Source of the DNA: Ariolimax columbianus
Lineage: Eukaryota > Mollusca > Gastropoda > Stylommatophora > Arionidae
Length of the DNA: 64,000 bases
Direction: 5' to 3'
Assembly (NCBI GenBank): GCA_036924085.1
Contig: JAVGWX010000007.1
Location: forward strand, 71,749,948-71,813,947
This document shows positions 21,697 to 34,309 of the stretch, in pieces (positions within the stretch are counted from its first letter, which is position 1; each line of letters opens with the position of its first letter). Both the position numbers and the translations under genes were made by a program. The notes under the pieces are model-generated. The model did no database searches. It was given only the letters and a program-made list of their open reading frames with translations, and was not told the DNA's origin.

Positions 21697-22378
21697 ATGG
21701 TGCTGTTTGGAAGTTCTGTTGTGCTATATTTTCTTACAATAACCATTTTTACACAGGAAGGAGGACAGGATGTATCAATGTAAATTCTTGATATCGCTAA
21801 AGTATTTGATGATATCCAAAATGATACACAGATTTTGCACACGTTTAAAGTTTCTGCAGAAGCCAAAATTCTTGTCATCGTCGAGGTTTCAAGCAATACT
21901 GGACTAGAGCGAATCGTTAAGAGACTGTTTCGATTTGGACCTATTAACATTGACAGCCAACCTATTATACATTATTAAAGCTTCGCACGGAACCTTGGAG
22001 TATCTGGTGAACTGACTAAACCGTTTAGCGGAGTCCTGCGGAAGGCGAGACTCTACTGGCTTGATATTAGCTTAGGATATCACGGCAAAACTACACTGCA
22101 GTTTTTAGCTCTCTTGAAAATGTCAGCTGAATTGAAAATGAATGAAAAATACAAAGCAAAATAATTCATTGCTGTTTAAGAGTCTTGCGTAAAGACACAT
22201 TCATGAATTCGTAAATATCATTGAATCAGATACTTTTGATTTAGTCTCATTTAAGAAGCCCATGAGTTTAGAGAATGCCGTTAACATAAACGTACAGTCC
22301 AAAAGGCTGCAGTTGCTGGACGATAACATCAGCTCTGTCAATAGAACCGCATACATGAATACCCTACCTGGAGGTTAA
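21697..22378 (+). pseudogene. Tandem-family protein, alpha subfamily, copy D (broken)
   Basis: Family ATG at 21697 and family stop at 22376-22378. Broken by TAA at codon 29 (21781-21783), TAA at 21976-21978, a frameshift in the region encoding KMxERDxKQ, and a stop in the LAERQIHEF equivalent. The codon-29 stop is shared with copy G but not with F. Confidence 0.85.
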
Positions 22379-24690
22379 TTACTTAACTGATCTACTATTT
22401 TTCAAAGCTAGTGTCGGTTCGTTTGATCGAGGCTGGATCTGTCAAATAATGTCCTTTCTGAGGTGTTATATAAAAATGTTACTGACAATTTTCAAATTAA
22501 TGTGTTAATCTGTTGATAATATTAATCTGTATTATTCTATCACGAACCACAGACGATTCCAAAAATACACTTATTTGACAATAGTTTTTGGGACTGGTTT
22601 CTGAAATCACCGAACCCTGAATCTCACAAAAAATGTCAGTTTTAAATTTCTTGGAAAACAACAGTGAATTATACATATTTATACAATGAAGTTTTAGTAT
22701 TTCTATAATTATAAATATTTACATAATGAAGTTGTAGTATTTCTATAATTATAAATATTTAGACAATGACGTTGTAGTATTTCTGTAACTATAAATGTTT
22801 AAGCGCCTGAAATAATTAAGTATGTACTTCTCGTCACAACGACGCTGTGACAACAATATGTTGTGTTTGAAGAGCTGCAGCAAATATTTATCCCACTACT
22901 TTTAATATATCGCTTCATTTGAAAACGCTTTTTTATCGTTACACGACAATTTTCAGTTTTAAATTTCTTCGAAAACAACCCGCAGTCAATTATAAATATT
23001 TAGACATGACGTTGAAGTATTTCTATAATTATAAATATTTAGACATGACGTTGTAGTATTTCTATAATTATAAATATTTAGAAATGACGTTATAGTATTT
23101 CTATAATTATACATATTTAGAAATGACGTTGTACTATTTCTATAATTATAAATGTTTAAGCGCCTGAAATAATTAAGTATGTACTACTCGTCACTACGAC
23201 ACTGTGACACCAATATGTTGTGTTTGAAAAGCTGCAGCAAATATTTATCCCACTACTTTTAATATATCGCTTCATTTGAAAACGCTTTTTTATCGTTACA
23301 CGATGTGAGTGGATCGAATGATGTTCAGCTGTATGATTGTATAAACTGACAGCATTGAATTTGGTTTTGAGATTTTTCTCCTGTTCACTAACCAGTGGCG
23401 GATCCGAAGTATCTGGCACCTAGGGATGAGTATTCTTTGCACTTCTATAATTTACATACGTCTTCAACGTTGCAGGTTAGGGCGATAAAAACACAGCTCC
23501 TGGTGTCACCATTTCTTAACTGGAACTAAGGCGCACACCGTTACTACAATACATTTGATAGTATCTGTAAACGCCTTCTCCCTGTACCAAGTTCCCTGGT
23601 CCTATCACAACAGGTCACTAGCATGTGACTATGTTTGAAGGCCTTCTATTCAATTGTAATTTCTCAGTGTAACAGGCTCCACATTTTTAATAGTAGAGTA
23701 CTTTGAAATACTAATTTAACTTCGTATGCATGTGTACATGTGCACATTTGTTTCAAAAAATATATTTTGTTTGTGATTTCAAACTGATGTTTTCTTGCTT
23801 GTCTCATACACCACATCAAAAATAAACTACAATCAAATGAAATTGATGAATTGTTTTCAACAAAGTGATACTGTTGGTTTGTGCAGTTCGTTTTGTAACT
23901 GATCCATTTTTTTTACTGAAGGCTGGAGATTAGCTCTACAATAGGTACATAGTTAAAAGGCATATACAACCCCGCCTATCAGTTCTGTGAACATCTTATC
24001 GCTTGTTCAAAATCTTTCATTAGATCTCTGAGGCTTACATCTCCTTATTTGTTGCCAGATTTGCCAATTTCTAAGTCTCACGTTTCTATGACTTGTCAGT
24101 GCTGCAATGCTTCATACATTGAGAGTCAAAATGGAGTTGTTCTGCCTATAAATATGTCGTTTTACCGTGAAGAATTTTGTGTGATTCACTTTCGTGAAAG
24201 TAAAAATACATTTATTTTCCTGTGGAGTCAGCATGTGAAACTAGTCCTTTAAGGAAGATTCTACATACAGGAAAAATATTATTTTATGGTTACAATGTGA
24301 GAACATGTACAAACTGACGAAATAAGCAAAACTGCTAAAAAAGAAGTATATGATGTTACAGTAACATACACATACATGATTAATAACTATTCAAAGGGTA
24401 ACTCTCAGCACGACATCAGCAAACTCTAAATATCAAAACAGTCACATAAGTGGAAAGAAAATGATCAATATTTCTAGTGATGATGTTATTGTAGAAATAT
24501 ATACAGGCCCAAATGTGAAACCTAGAAGATTCTTGATAGTGCACACATACAACAAAATGGCTAATGCCACTCTAAAGGTACATCGCAACGTTGCAGACGA
24601 TTATATTGACAAATAAATGGTATTTTGACTACTTAAAATTATTTCTTACTTTAATTACAAAAAAATTAAAAAAACGTCTCTGTTTCACTT
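22379..24690. other. Alpha 3' flank, unit D
   Basis: Non-coding and collinear with the flanks after B, F and G, but longer because about 357 bases are tandemly duplicated (22801 and 23158 start the same sequence). It includes the CCAGTGGCGGATC word near 23391. The short frames (for example 24049-24252) are not conserved as proteins. Confidence 0.6.
22660..23157. repeat. 39-bp AT-rich repeats in a 357-bp tandem duplication
   Basis: Units such as TATAAATATTTAGACAATGA then CGTTGTAGTATTTCTATAAT recur three to four times in each of two clusters (about 22670-22800 and 22985-23157). The clusters belong to two copies of a 357-base duplication. Units F and G carry three and two repeats and no duplication. 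Confidence 0.75.
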
Positions 24691-24699
24691 GAGCGCTCC

Positions 24700-25214
24700 T
24701 CGTATTTTGAAGCACATGGGAATGACAGTCACACTATCATATCCACACGAAAACAAGAACGATTGTAAAGATAGATTTAGTGGATAGAAAACAGATGTGT
24801 TTGTTTTTCACAGAGGCGCATTCGGTGTTTAAAACCCTCAAGACACAATATACAAATAAACTCGACGCCCTTGCAGACTAGTTCGAACGCTTCGTCCAGT
24901 GCAACAAAAGAAGTTAATTCTAGTGAACACCAGTTTCCAAGACAACGAAGAAGCAGACATAATTGTCAAAGAGTTAGAAGTACCGCAACATAATAACGTA
25001 GCGAGAACATAAGGGCAGACAAATGCAATTATCATAGCCAAGTACAGATTAAAATGAACAAGAGACAATCATTACCATATCGAAAATGTCGCCTACCTCC
25101 AATTCCTCAAGCTACGCACAAATCACAACAGACTGAGGTGTCATCTTTATAATAAATTCAAGATTGCTTATACAGACCTTTATATCTTTTTCAGAGCATC
25201 CAGAACAGCGGATA
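24700..25214 (+). mobile_element. Old RNase H-type retrotransposon relic, unit D
   Basis: Same relic as in units B and G. The first RNase H motif is deleted here. The QDNEEADIIVKELEVPQ-like stretch (last RNase H motif) is readable near 24937-24985 and the downstream HNRLRCHLYNKFKI-like stretch near 25125-25170. Confidence 0.55.
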
Positions 25215-26262
25215 GCGTATTGCAGTGCTTCCCATCATACACTAGCAAAAAGAGTAGCTTGTGGCAACAAGCAAAGTCCTTCCATGAAAGACTGTACAGG
25301 TGTGCACAGAGCCTTTATTAGAATCAAGTGGAAGTCTGAGGAGGAACGAAGACCTGCTATACGAGACTCAATATTTATAGCGCCCATAGACGACCATTGC
25401 ATCTAGTTCCCGATAGCGATCGCTGTATTTAACCCACGTAGGATTCAATCACATTAAGTCTCAGTAGTTTCAATTGCATCTAATTACTGCAGTCGACCAA
25501 TACTCCTGTTCCTCTAGATGATCACTGTATCTATTTGACATATTTATATCACTGCTACATCATCTCTGGTGACACTCACTGCTCGACCTACAATTGATCT
25601 CAATATTTTACATGATAACAAATACTCATACACAATGCGGAAGACGTATAGCTCTGATAAAGAAGGCGACTGTACACGCTTAACAGCTTTCTCCAGAAGT
25701 TAAACATGAAAACTAATAAAACATTGAATAGTAATTGATCGAGAAAATAAGAGTCTTGACACCTATATTAACTTAAGAATTTATATGGAATAAACATACA
25801 CAATCCATTCACCTACAACAACATAAAACTGGTTCCTGGAGACGTTACCAACGTCAGGCGGTCTAGGACATCTAACACATACATGCTACACAAAAAATGC
25901 GTTTATTAATCAATTATATTATAATAAAAATAGAAATATAATGTCAGACTGATGCTAAGAGCCTTCATATCGCGCTCACTCACATTTTTAAATCTCAATT
26001 GTGGACGGCTGGCTGTTCTTTTGCCATTCGTAAACTAACAATAGACGAGATGTTTGCAAATGGGACTATTTAAATGCGACGAAGACGACCAATCCACCGT
26101 AGTCTTCGCTGTCTAAGAATAGTGTACATGCTTGGGAGACCGGTGTCGGAGTGCAGCTCTGAATTTGTTACTCTGTTCTTTCATGTAATTTCAAGAAAAG
26201 GATGCCCAAGTCTTGCTAACGTACAGGAGCATGCTGACGACATACCTTGGTTTTAAATGTGA
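25215..26262. repeat. Duplicated block of unknown nature, unit D, first copy
   Basis: Nearly identical to 12396-13450. It is followed immediately by a partial second copy at 26263. Small conserved frames (25164-25406, 26074-26256) parallel those at 12396 and 13261. Confidence 0.6.
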
Positions 26263-26945
26263 GTGTATTGCAGTGCTTCCCATCATACACTAGCAAAAAG
26301 AGTAGCATGTGGCAACAAGCAAAGTCCTTCCATGAAAGACTGTACAGGTGTGCACAGAGCCTTTGTTAGAATCAAGTGGAAGTCTGAGGAGGAACGAAGA
26401 ACCGCTATACGAGGCTCAATACGTATAGCGCTAATAGACGCCCATTGCATCTAGTTCCCGATAGCGATCGATATATGTAGGCCTCAATCATATCTAGTCT
26501 CAGTAAGTTTCAATTACATCTAATTACTGCAGTCGACCAATACTCCAGTTCCTCTAGATGATCACTGTATCTATTTGACATATTCATGTCACTACTACAT
26601 CATCTCTGGCGACACTCACTGCTCGACCTACAATTGATCTCAATATTTTACATGATAACTTTTTACATGAGCCTTCATATCGCGCTCACTCACATTTTGA
26701 ATCTCAATTGTGGACGGCTGGCTGTTCTTTTGCCATCCGTAAACTAACAATAGACGAGATGTTGGCAAATTCGATTATCTATCATGCGACGCAGTCTTTG
26801 CTGTCTAAGAAGAGTGTACATGCTTGGAGTGTCGGAGTGCAGTTCTGCATTTGTAGTTCTGTTCTTTCATGTAATTTCAATAAAAGGATGCCCAAGTCTT
26901 GCTACCGCACAGGACCATGCTGACGACATGCCTTGGTTTTAATTG
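26263..26945. repeat. Duplicated block, unit D, second (internally deleted) copy
   Basis: A tandem second copy of the block, lacking about 350 bases in the middle (the region matching 60059-60376). The junction between the copies is at about 26260, where ATGTGAGTGTATTGCAGTGC joins the end of one copy to the start of the next. Confidence 0.65.
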
Positions 26946-27490
26946 TAAGTTTCTGTTTTTTCCAAGCACATCATGATAGTGGCGACAGAGCATTCAGAAT
27001 AACAACATAACCAATCCTCATACCTCTTCGAGGATGTCTACAAACACTCAAATGTGAAGTTAAGCGCAGCCCTACTGAACACCAATGATGAAGATCAAAC
27101 AAACAGAACGCACCCAGTTTGACACAGATACAATAGCGTTCATCACTAGTTTAGAAAACTCTTAAGAGCCTCTATACAGTCAGTTTCTTTTACATTCACT
27201 TGACTTAAAAATAACTATGTTCATACAATCTATTCTTGAATTCATTAGTTTGATCTTACCTCCTTTATTTCCTGTCGCATGACATATACTACTCTCTGAT
27301 GTATTTTTTGCTGTTGACATTTGACTAGGGCTGCGTGTTTCCTCATTATGTGTTATTCCAATTTGTGTATTGCATGTCCAAAACTTAAAAACACAAATTT
27401 GTCCATGAGCCCACGGGGAATTTACTGCTGGCCACCGACTTAACTGTGTTGGGATTTGACTAGTTACATATAAAGAATGTATTGGAGAGA
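26946..27490. other. Non-coding upstream region of beta copy E
   Basis: Collinear with 13451-14163 and 61120-61480; shorter than in unit C because of a deletion near 27145. No gene supported. Confidence 0.5.
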
Positions 27491-27825
27491 CGTGGATAAA
27501 TGAGCGGTGGATCTGCATAGAGTCGTGGAAAGCTGAGTGGAGGATCTACAAAGAATTGTATATTGTTGAGTTGTAGATCTATATAGAGTCGCGGAGAGGT
27601 GTGCCGTGGATCTACATAGAGTCACGGAGAGCTTGTCGTGGATCTACATAGAGTCGCGGAGAGCTGTACCGTGGATCTACATAGAGTCGCGGAGAGCTGT
27701 ACCGTGGATCTACATAGAGTCGCGGAGATCTGTGCCGTGGATCTACATAGAGTCGTGGAGATATGTGCCGTGGATCTACATAGAGTCGCGGAGAGCTTGT
27801 CGTGGATCTACATAGAGTCAGCAAT
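27491..27825. repeat. 33-bp minisatellite upstream of beta copy E
   Basis: About nine to ten units, core GTGGATCTACATAGAGTCGC then GGAGAGCTGTACC. Both strands read open as 11-residue repeats (MDLHRVAESCT-like), an effect of the period. Homologous to 14164-14480 and to the degenerate array at 61480-61812. Confidence 0.85.
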
Positions 27826-28041
27826 TTCTAGGTATACGTCAAAACCAGTTAAGATTATTTTAGTCCCGTGTATCAGTAACGACAAAGAGGACGGTATATC
27901 TACAACACAACACATTGTGACAGGACAGAAAACTTATACACACAAAAACAATCCCAGGTCTTCTTATTGTCAAGATAAACCATATTTTTACTAAACAAAC
28001 TTGATCGTCGCCTCCCTTTTAACAATGTAATTGGGAGCAGT

Positions 28042-28158
28042 GACACCTCAATTTTCTGGTGGTAATACATTTACTAATAGGTACATAAATATTCTACAGA
28101 TCAATAATGTTTTCCGACAAAACAACCACAATTAATTTGCAGTCATTACGTTATAAAA
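28042..28158 (+). promoter_or_regulatory. Conserved upstream block and TATA box of gene copy E
   Basis: Family upstream block with intact TTATAAAA at 28151-28158, followed by AAGGGAGTACATGGGCAGTG. The 222 bases 27840-28061, which overlap its start, are identical to 62013-62234 upstream of copy H. Confidence 0.65.
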
Positions 28159-28293
28159 AGGGAGTACATGGGCAGTGGTGAGATCTACTCAAAGACAGAG
28201 GCTGATGTAAAGTAGAAACTAGTGCTGTTTTGTGTAAAGATAATATTCCACCCATTCTTTGACAATTATCGTAACCTAACTAACTTTACAGAA

Positions 28294-28977
28294 ATGGTGC
28301 TCATTGCAAATTCTGTCATGGTATACCTGCTTTCAATAACCATTAAACCACAGAAAGGAGGGCAGGATGTATCCACGTTCATTTATGAAATCGCCAGGGT
28401 GCTTGACAATTTTTCCAATGATACAAATATTGTGCACACATTCAAAGTTGCAGCAGAAGCAAGAGTTCTTGCCATCGTCAAGGTGTCAAATGTCACTGGA
28501 CTAGAACGAGTTGTGGGAAGACTGTGGCGCCTTGGGGCTGTTGACATTGATTGTCAGCCAATTATAAATTATGCCCAGCTTTTAAAAAATCTCGGTGTCT
28601 CCGATCAGCTGACCAGAAAATTAAGCAACGTACTGAGGAAAGAGAAACTTTACTGGCTTGAGGTGAACTTGGATTATGCAGGTAAAAATACTAAGGAGTT
28701 TTTGGATATCTGGAAAAAATCAGCGTCGTCTAACGTGACAGCAGAAGACAATAAACAATATAATTTCTTGGTGTATAAGAATCTTGCGGAAAGAAAAGTA
28801 CAGTGTTTCATAAATATCTATGATCCATTCTTTGCTGAGATTGTCATATTGAAGCATATTATGTATGCAGAGAATGGCGCTAACCTGCACATACATGTCA
28901 AGGGGCTGCAGTTTCTGGACGATTACGTCAGTTCTCTCAATGTGATCGCAGAGAATAATGAACTAGCTGGGACATAA
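28294..28977 (+). CDS. Tandem-family protein, beta subfamily, copy E (intact, 227 aa)
   Basis: Not recognised by name. 227 codons without interruption. The ATG at 28294 (context GAAATGG) matches the start in all paralogues. An upstream in-frame extension to 28222 is unlikely to be used: it is missing in copy H, where a stop lies directly before the ATG. Two similar halves are visible: residues 8-95 (VYLLSITIKP strand, DVSTFIYEIARVLDNF helix, TFKVAAEARVLAIVKV hairpin, GLERVVGRLWRL helix, VDIDCQPIINY strand) and 118-212 (LYWLEVNLDYAG strand, TKEFLDIWKKSA helix, NFLVYKNLAERKVQCFINI hairpin, helix, ANLHIHVKGLQFLDDYV strand). I read this as a duplicated ferredoxin-like domain. No catalytic residue can be named. 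A CTAAC word and TTTACAG just before the ATG look like a splice acceptor, so a short 5' UTR intron is possible. Confidence 0.78.
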   Translation: MVLIANSVMVYLLSITIKPQKGGQDVSTFIYEIARVLDNFSNDTNIVHTFKVAAEARVLAIVKVSNVTGLERVVGRLWRLGAVDIDCQPIINYAQLLKNLGVSDQLTRKLSNVLRKEKLYWLEVNLDYAGKNTKEFLDIWKKSASSNVTAEDNKQYNFLVYKNLAERKVQCFINIYDPFFAEIVILKHIMYAENGANLHIHVKGLQFLDDYVSSLNVIAENNELAGT

Positions 28978-29640
28978 TCGAGTAACTGACTTACTGGTTG
29001 TGAAAGCCTGTGTCACATCGTATGATATATCCATGATTTCTAATATGAGTTCCTTTCCGATATGTACTTTACACTATTTACTGACAATTTTCTAGGTAAT
29101 TTGTTAGTAGTTGACAAGATTCGTGTTGTTCGTGGTATTCTATCATAAACCACAAATTACGGTGAGTTCTAAGAACATACATATCTAGCTATTGTTTTCC
29201 GGACTTGATTGTGATTTCAGTGAATCCCAGGAACAATTTAAGTTATACATTTCTCAGAGCACAACAAAAAGTGAGTTACAAAGATGTATTTAATGAAGCT
29301 GTAGATTTGAAAATTAATAATATTTTAGTAGCTGAAATTATTCTGTATTTATTTCTTGTCACTGCCACACTGCAGCAACATTGATTTTTGTGTTAAGAAA
29401 CCTGCAGAAAACATCTTACAATTGTCAGTATTCTTTTGCATTTAAAAAAAAATCTATTATCATTTCACGATATAAGTAGATGGAACGTCTTAAAGCTAGA
29501 AGTATAATAAGACAGCTATTGAATCTCGTTTTGAAAGCTGTCATTAATTATCAGTAGCCAGTGATGAATATAAGTGTATACCTAACTTTGGACGGAGTAT
29601 TGCTTGGCACGTCATTTCCATTCGCTTAAACGTTTAACGG
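28978..29640. other. Beta 3' flank, unit E
   Basis: Non-coding; collinear with the flanks of C and H. No gene supported. Confidence 0.6.
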
Positions 29641-29898
29641 TCAAGACGGTGTGGGCTAGTGAAACGGCTCACAATCCGAAGGTGCTGGTTTCGCTGACCA
29701 TATAAGCACCGGCCGTTACCCCGGGGAAGTAAACCCTAAGAAAATGCAGGAGGAAGCAGAGCCTTACATAAAATGGATGCCTAAGTCGGATTCACTGCGT
29801 CGACAGGCACGAAATAAAAACATAGTTCACGCATATCGCCTTGGGGAATATATAAATAAGGCGAATGCAAAAGAAAAGAAAAAAAGAAAAAACCAAAA
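29641..29898 (+). mobile_element. SINE1, copy 4 (shared beta-unit insertion)
   Basis: Degraded tRNA-like head (B-box region GGTGCTGGTTTCGCTGACC), SINE1 body and a long A-rich tail. It occupies the same position as copies 3, 6 and 7. Confidence 0.75.
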
Positions 29899-30824
29899 TA
29901 AACATCTAACGATAGAAGGATTCAGGTTCCGATGACACCCTTTCCGGACTGGCATCAGTGGCTTATCACGTTATTACAACACAGTTAGCAGCTGCATATA
30001 CCTTCTCCATGTTGTGTTTCATGGACCTGTCACAGCAAGTCACTAAAACTTGTGATTATATTTTAACTCAATGTGGACCATACATATATTAGTCCATATT
30101 TTATAATCTATTCATTACCAGCATGACAGGTGTCCTATTTGAAAACGTTAAATACTTTGTAGGAATCGTCTCATTTGTGGCACATCCATACATATGACTA
30201 GCTACATGAAAATAATTCAGTACTGGAACGACGTGGAGAGCTGAGCGTTGGTACTGTATAGAGTGGTGAAGTATTTATATTTATATCTTTTTTTGAAGTA
30301 AAATTTTCTGTTTGTGAATTGAGGCTGATGGTTTCTTGTTTGCCTCATTCGTCTCATCAAAAATAGAACATACTCATAGAATAAAAATATGAAATTTATG
30401 AGTTCTTTTATTATCTCAACACGGTGAACACAATGATGCTTTTCCTTGTTCTATAAAGCAGGGAATAGTAAACCATTGATATCTACAGCTCCGATGTCCT
30501 GCCACCATGGCGATTCTTCTCTCTATGTCAACATCTCAACGACTGCTCACGATCTTTCATTAGTTCTCTGAACCTTAAAGCGTCTCATGTCATGTTCAAA
30601 CATTTGCTCATTGCTGTGTCCCAAGGTACTGTCACTATTCGGTGCTGCTATGTTTAAGACATTGAAATTCAACTTACCGACTATTTTCAAGAGTGAGTTT
30701 CTGTTGTCTAGCGAGTTTGACATTCATTTTTGTTCAGATGGAAATGAAAATATTATCCGTTTCAAAACTAAGAGAAAAACGCCAATTACTGGTATTGTTT
30801 AATGTCAACACGATTTCATCTTAT
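29899..30824. other. Post-SINE spacer, unit E, with one 33-bp unit
   Basis: Collinear with 16533-17614. A single unit of the 33-bp repeat is at about 30237-30275 where unit C has six. No gene supported. Confidence 0.5.
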
Positions 30825-31022
30825 GTGATTAATCAATCAAATTAAGTCCTGCAAACTCCAGGCAAAACTCAAGTCATCACGAAATACTTGCCAATTCTTT
30901 TTCTCATGTGTAATCACTGTCAGCTGGGCGCATGTCTTTCCTGCGGTTTTAAAGTTTGTCTCGACTTAGCATTCTGCTAAAACGTCATTGGGCCAATGAA
31001 TTTACCATCTTGAACGGCAATA
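30825..31022 (-). mobile_element. Non-LTR C-terminal fragment with (ATTG)n tail, unit E
   Basis: Same fragment as 17615-17815, with the AATCAATCAAATTAAGTCCT edge at about 30830. Decayed coding for the TAGKTWAQL-type C-terminus on the minus strand. Confidence 0.5.
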
Positions 31023-31354
31023 TAGCTTTTTGGATTTATTTTTCAGTTGGTTTTGCAAACCTAACTTCCAATTACGCTGATTGAATGTCTGATCAATCTT
31101 GCGAAATTGATATATTTAAAAGTTCATTCAAATGTTTTGATATATCATTTTTGCTCCTAAGTGTTGCTAAGGAAACCTTCTAACAAATGTAATAATTGAT
31201 AAGTGCAAGGAACACTTCGATTTTGTGACAGATGATAGACACTTATTTGTATGCAGATTCTACTAATCACATTCAAAACTGCCGTAAGGAAGATGCAGAA
31301 AATAATTATCCAGTGTTATGTTCTTTCCAATAGAATTGACTTATTGAAACAAGA
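31023..31354. other. Non-coding spacer
   Basis: Collinear with 42560-43455 except that the 35-bp array present there is missing here. It contains the uninterrupted AAAACTGCCGTAAGGAAG site (about 31277) that is interrupted by SINE1 at 6191. Confidence 0.45.
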
Positions 31355-31625
31355 ATTTGTACCGTAAAAGTAAAGATCTCGTCACGCCATTCGGGGCATA
31401 GGAAATATGTTATTAGGCCCATATTATTTAGTAACCCACGGCACATATTGGATGATGTGGTCAGCATCACACCAGCTGCCTTTACTTCCCGGACTGAACC
31501 CATTTGAGGTAGGGTCGACCCGGTAACCGTTGCGGTCTGAAAAAAACATTTCCTCCTCAACTGGGGAATGAACCCAGGACTTATGTGCGAAGTCATTGCG
31601 CTAAGCACTGCGCAATGTTCCCTTT
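31355..31625 (-). mobile_element. SINE3 (tRNA-derived), copy 1
   Basis: On the minus strand the head reads GCGCAGTGCTTAGCGCAATG (A box) and TCCTGGGTTCATTCCCC (B box). A body with TTTTTTCAGACCGCAACGG and GTGCCGTGGGTTAC follows. It is a different family from SINE1 and SINE2. The corresponding place in unit A (about 6500-6530) lacks it. Confidence 0.75.
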
Positions 31626-31635
31626 CACGCCGGAC

Positions 31636-33865
31636 TTGAAAGTATCATAGATGAAAGGAGAAACAAAGAAATGACGATTTTTTTTAGACATCTCAATACT
31701 ACAGCTGGAAATGATCATATCAGTTTGGAAGACATAAGTGACAAATTTTGAATGGAGATTATACGTTAAAATGGAGATTTAGTTATGAACTTTTGGGCTT
31801 CAAGTCAACTGGTGAATGGTGGCATTTTTCCACATGAAAGCGTTCAACACGACTGTCACCAGACCACATGCAATATAAAAGTATGTAGAGGAGCTCAAGC
31901 CACATGAGGCCACCATCTTTGGATTCTCAAAAATAAAGATGAAGCTTAGAACGTATACAAAATAAAACATGATGCACAATTCAATGTGAGAATGCTCAGG
32001 GATAAGGACATAAACGATAACTGCAGAGTCACGATATCAGACAGGTATCTATGGCACAGGATCTATAACACTTAAAGTATAATTGGTGATCACTGACAAG
32101 CGATGACAAACATATGTGGAACAAGACTTGTGGAGCAGTTATGGGGAAAAGAGAAAGTCAACAATACGCATTGATCACAACAGAAACTATAGCAAAGAAG
32201 AAAGAAAGCAAAATGAAGAAGTCAAATGCAAAACCAGAAATACTAAAGCAGAGAATCAGGAAAATACCACTGAAGTATCACAAAAATTAAAAAATTGAAG
32301 CATAAAGACCATAGGGGCAACAAATATTATGTTGATGTGTTGGTAATAATTACATGAGGCTGCTGAAGAAGAAAATATGAACGACCTATACAGCACCACA
32401 CTGAAACTAACAGAAAGACATGAACAAGTAAATGGCACGCAAATAGAAGGAGGAAGGAATTTTCAGATGAAGAACTAAACATACAATTTTGAAGTAACTA
32501 AATATATCAGCTTCACACTATTCTACAGACATTCAGTAGGCGGAAACCGTACCGGAAGTTAAGTGTGAGAAATCAAGCAAGGAAAAATTAAGAAAGCTAA
32601 AATGCTGATGCGGCTATATGCATAGGCCCAGGTGGTCTCTCAGTAGGAAGATTTAAATTTGACAGCAACACGAACAGAGATATTGTACAGATTACTTAGT
32701 AAAGTTAGCAGAGATAAAATACACGCAGATATGGAAGGAAGGCTATGTTGAAAAAAAAATATACAGCAGAGTACACAATATAGAACAACGATGTCGTTAT
32801 AAGCGCATATAAAAACGTTGAAAGTGCTAATACTAAACACATTAAAAGAGGCCATAGAGAAAAAGCTGTGAAAAGAACAGGCAGGATTTCTACAAAATAA
32901 GTCAAGTGCAGGCAACTTAGTTACACTTAGAATAACAGTTGAAAAGCGCAGAATGGAATTTTTCACTTTATATCTGATTACTGGATTATGAAAAAAGCCT
33001 TTGCCGGAGAATAGATAATCAATATGGGAGTTGCTCAGTCACTATAGACTGCCCATAAGGTGCATTAACATCATTTAAAATACGCTCCAGTTAGAGGATT
33101 TGGATACGCAGACGACTATTTACTGTTGACACACAGCCATAGACAGATGCAAGGAAACATAAATAAGATGAGGGAACATTCAGTCAAACTGGGACTAAAT
33201 ATTAACGTGAAGTAAACCAAGCTCTTTAAAATCAACATCTTAAGAATAGAGCCAATCATGGTAGGAGGTGAGGTACTGGAAGAGGTGGACATTTTCATGT
33301 ATTTGGGCAGCACCATTGATACTTCAAGGGGCGCAGATGCACATATCATGGATATAATGTGAAAGGCATGGGCGGCATTCCTGTTACTGAATACCATAGA
33401 AAAATAATTTAGGGAATTAGAGTAATAGAAGTTAATATTGTTAAATTCCAATGTCACGTCACTACTACTATACATGGAGAAATACAAATGAAAAAATTGA
33501 GAAAACTCCAGTCGTCTTTAGTGAATAGATATCTTCGAAGAGCAATAGGAACATGCTGGCATGTCATGGTGAGTACTGAATACGTATGGGAAAGGAACCA
33601 ACAACAACAAGTGTAGCAACAGATCAAACGTAGGAAATGAAGTTGGATAGGGCACACGCTACGGAAATCACTATCAAATATGTAAGAGAAACCTCACATG
33701 GAATTCACAAGGTCAGAGAAAGAAGTAGAGCTAGAAAGACTTGGAGAAGATACTGGGAAATTGAACTTCCGTCACTGGACCTTGACTGGAGAGAGGCATG
33801 CAATTATACCTGGGAGAAAGGGAGAACATTAAATACCCAAATGACGTTTGGTTATTGATGGAACT
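31636..33865 (+). mobile_element. RTE-like retrotransposon (CFDP2-like), longest decayed copy
   Basis: Degraded but collinear pieces: endonuclease end (about 31670-31930); linker; EQAGFLQNKSSAG at about 32876 (the QAGFRKNRSC motif of RT); GYADDYLLLTHSHRQMQ at about 33100 (RT catalytic motif); VMVGGEVLEEVDIFMYLGST at about 33257; and an open C-terminal frame at 33637-33858 (RARKTWRRYWEIELPSLDLDW). Many stops and indels, so dead. It lies directly upstream of the alpha copy F promoter. Confidence 0.75.
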
Positions 33866-34061
33866 GATCGCTAGATCTACCAGTCACACCCCATGATGAT
33901 AGTAAGAATAGAACATACATGATAATAACAAAATCTCTCATCATACCGTTATTTCAGTATCTATATAGTGTAAGTGAATGTCAAACTGACACACTATAGT
34001 CTGTTTTACACAGATAATGACACATAAAGCCCCTCTTTACTATCAACATGTCTTTATAAGT

Positions 34062-34178
34062 GACATCCCAATTTGTTGGAGATAATAAGTTTCTTACTAG
34101 GAACATAAATATGTTACAGATCAATAATGCAGGTGAAAAAAACAAGGACAATTAATTAGCAGCCATTACGTTTTAAAA
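34062..34178 (+). promoter_or_regulatory. Conserved upstream block of pseudogene F, TATA box mutated
   Basis: Family block with GACATCCCAATTTGTTGG at the start and AATTAATTAGCAGCCATTACG near the end. The TATA word is TTTTAAAA at 34171-34178. Confidence 0.6.
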
Positions 34179-34309
34179 GGAGTGTACGTGATCAGTGTTT
34201 TAATCTTCTCAAACACAGCGGCTGTCGTAAAATAGAGATACTACAATTTTGTGCCAACATCACACTGATCTATTGGTGTTTAATTATTGTAACATAGCTA
34301 ACTAAAGAA

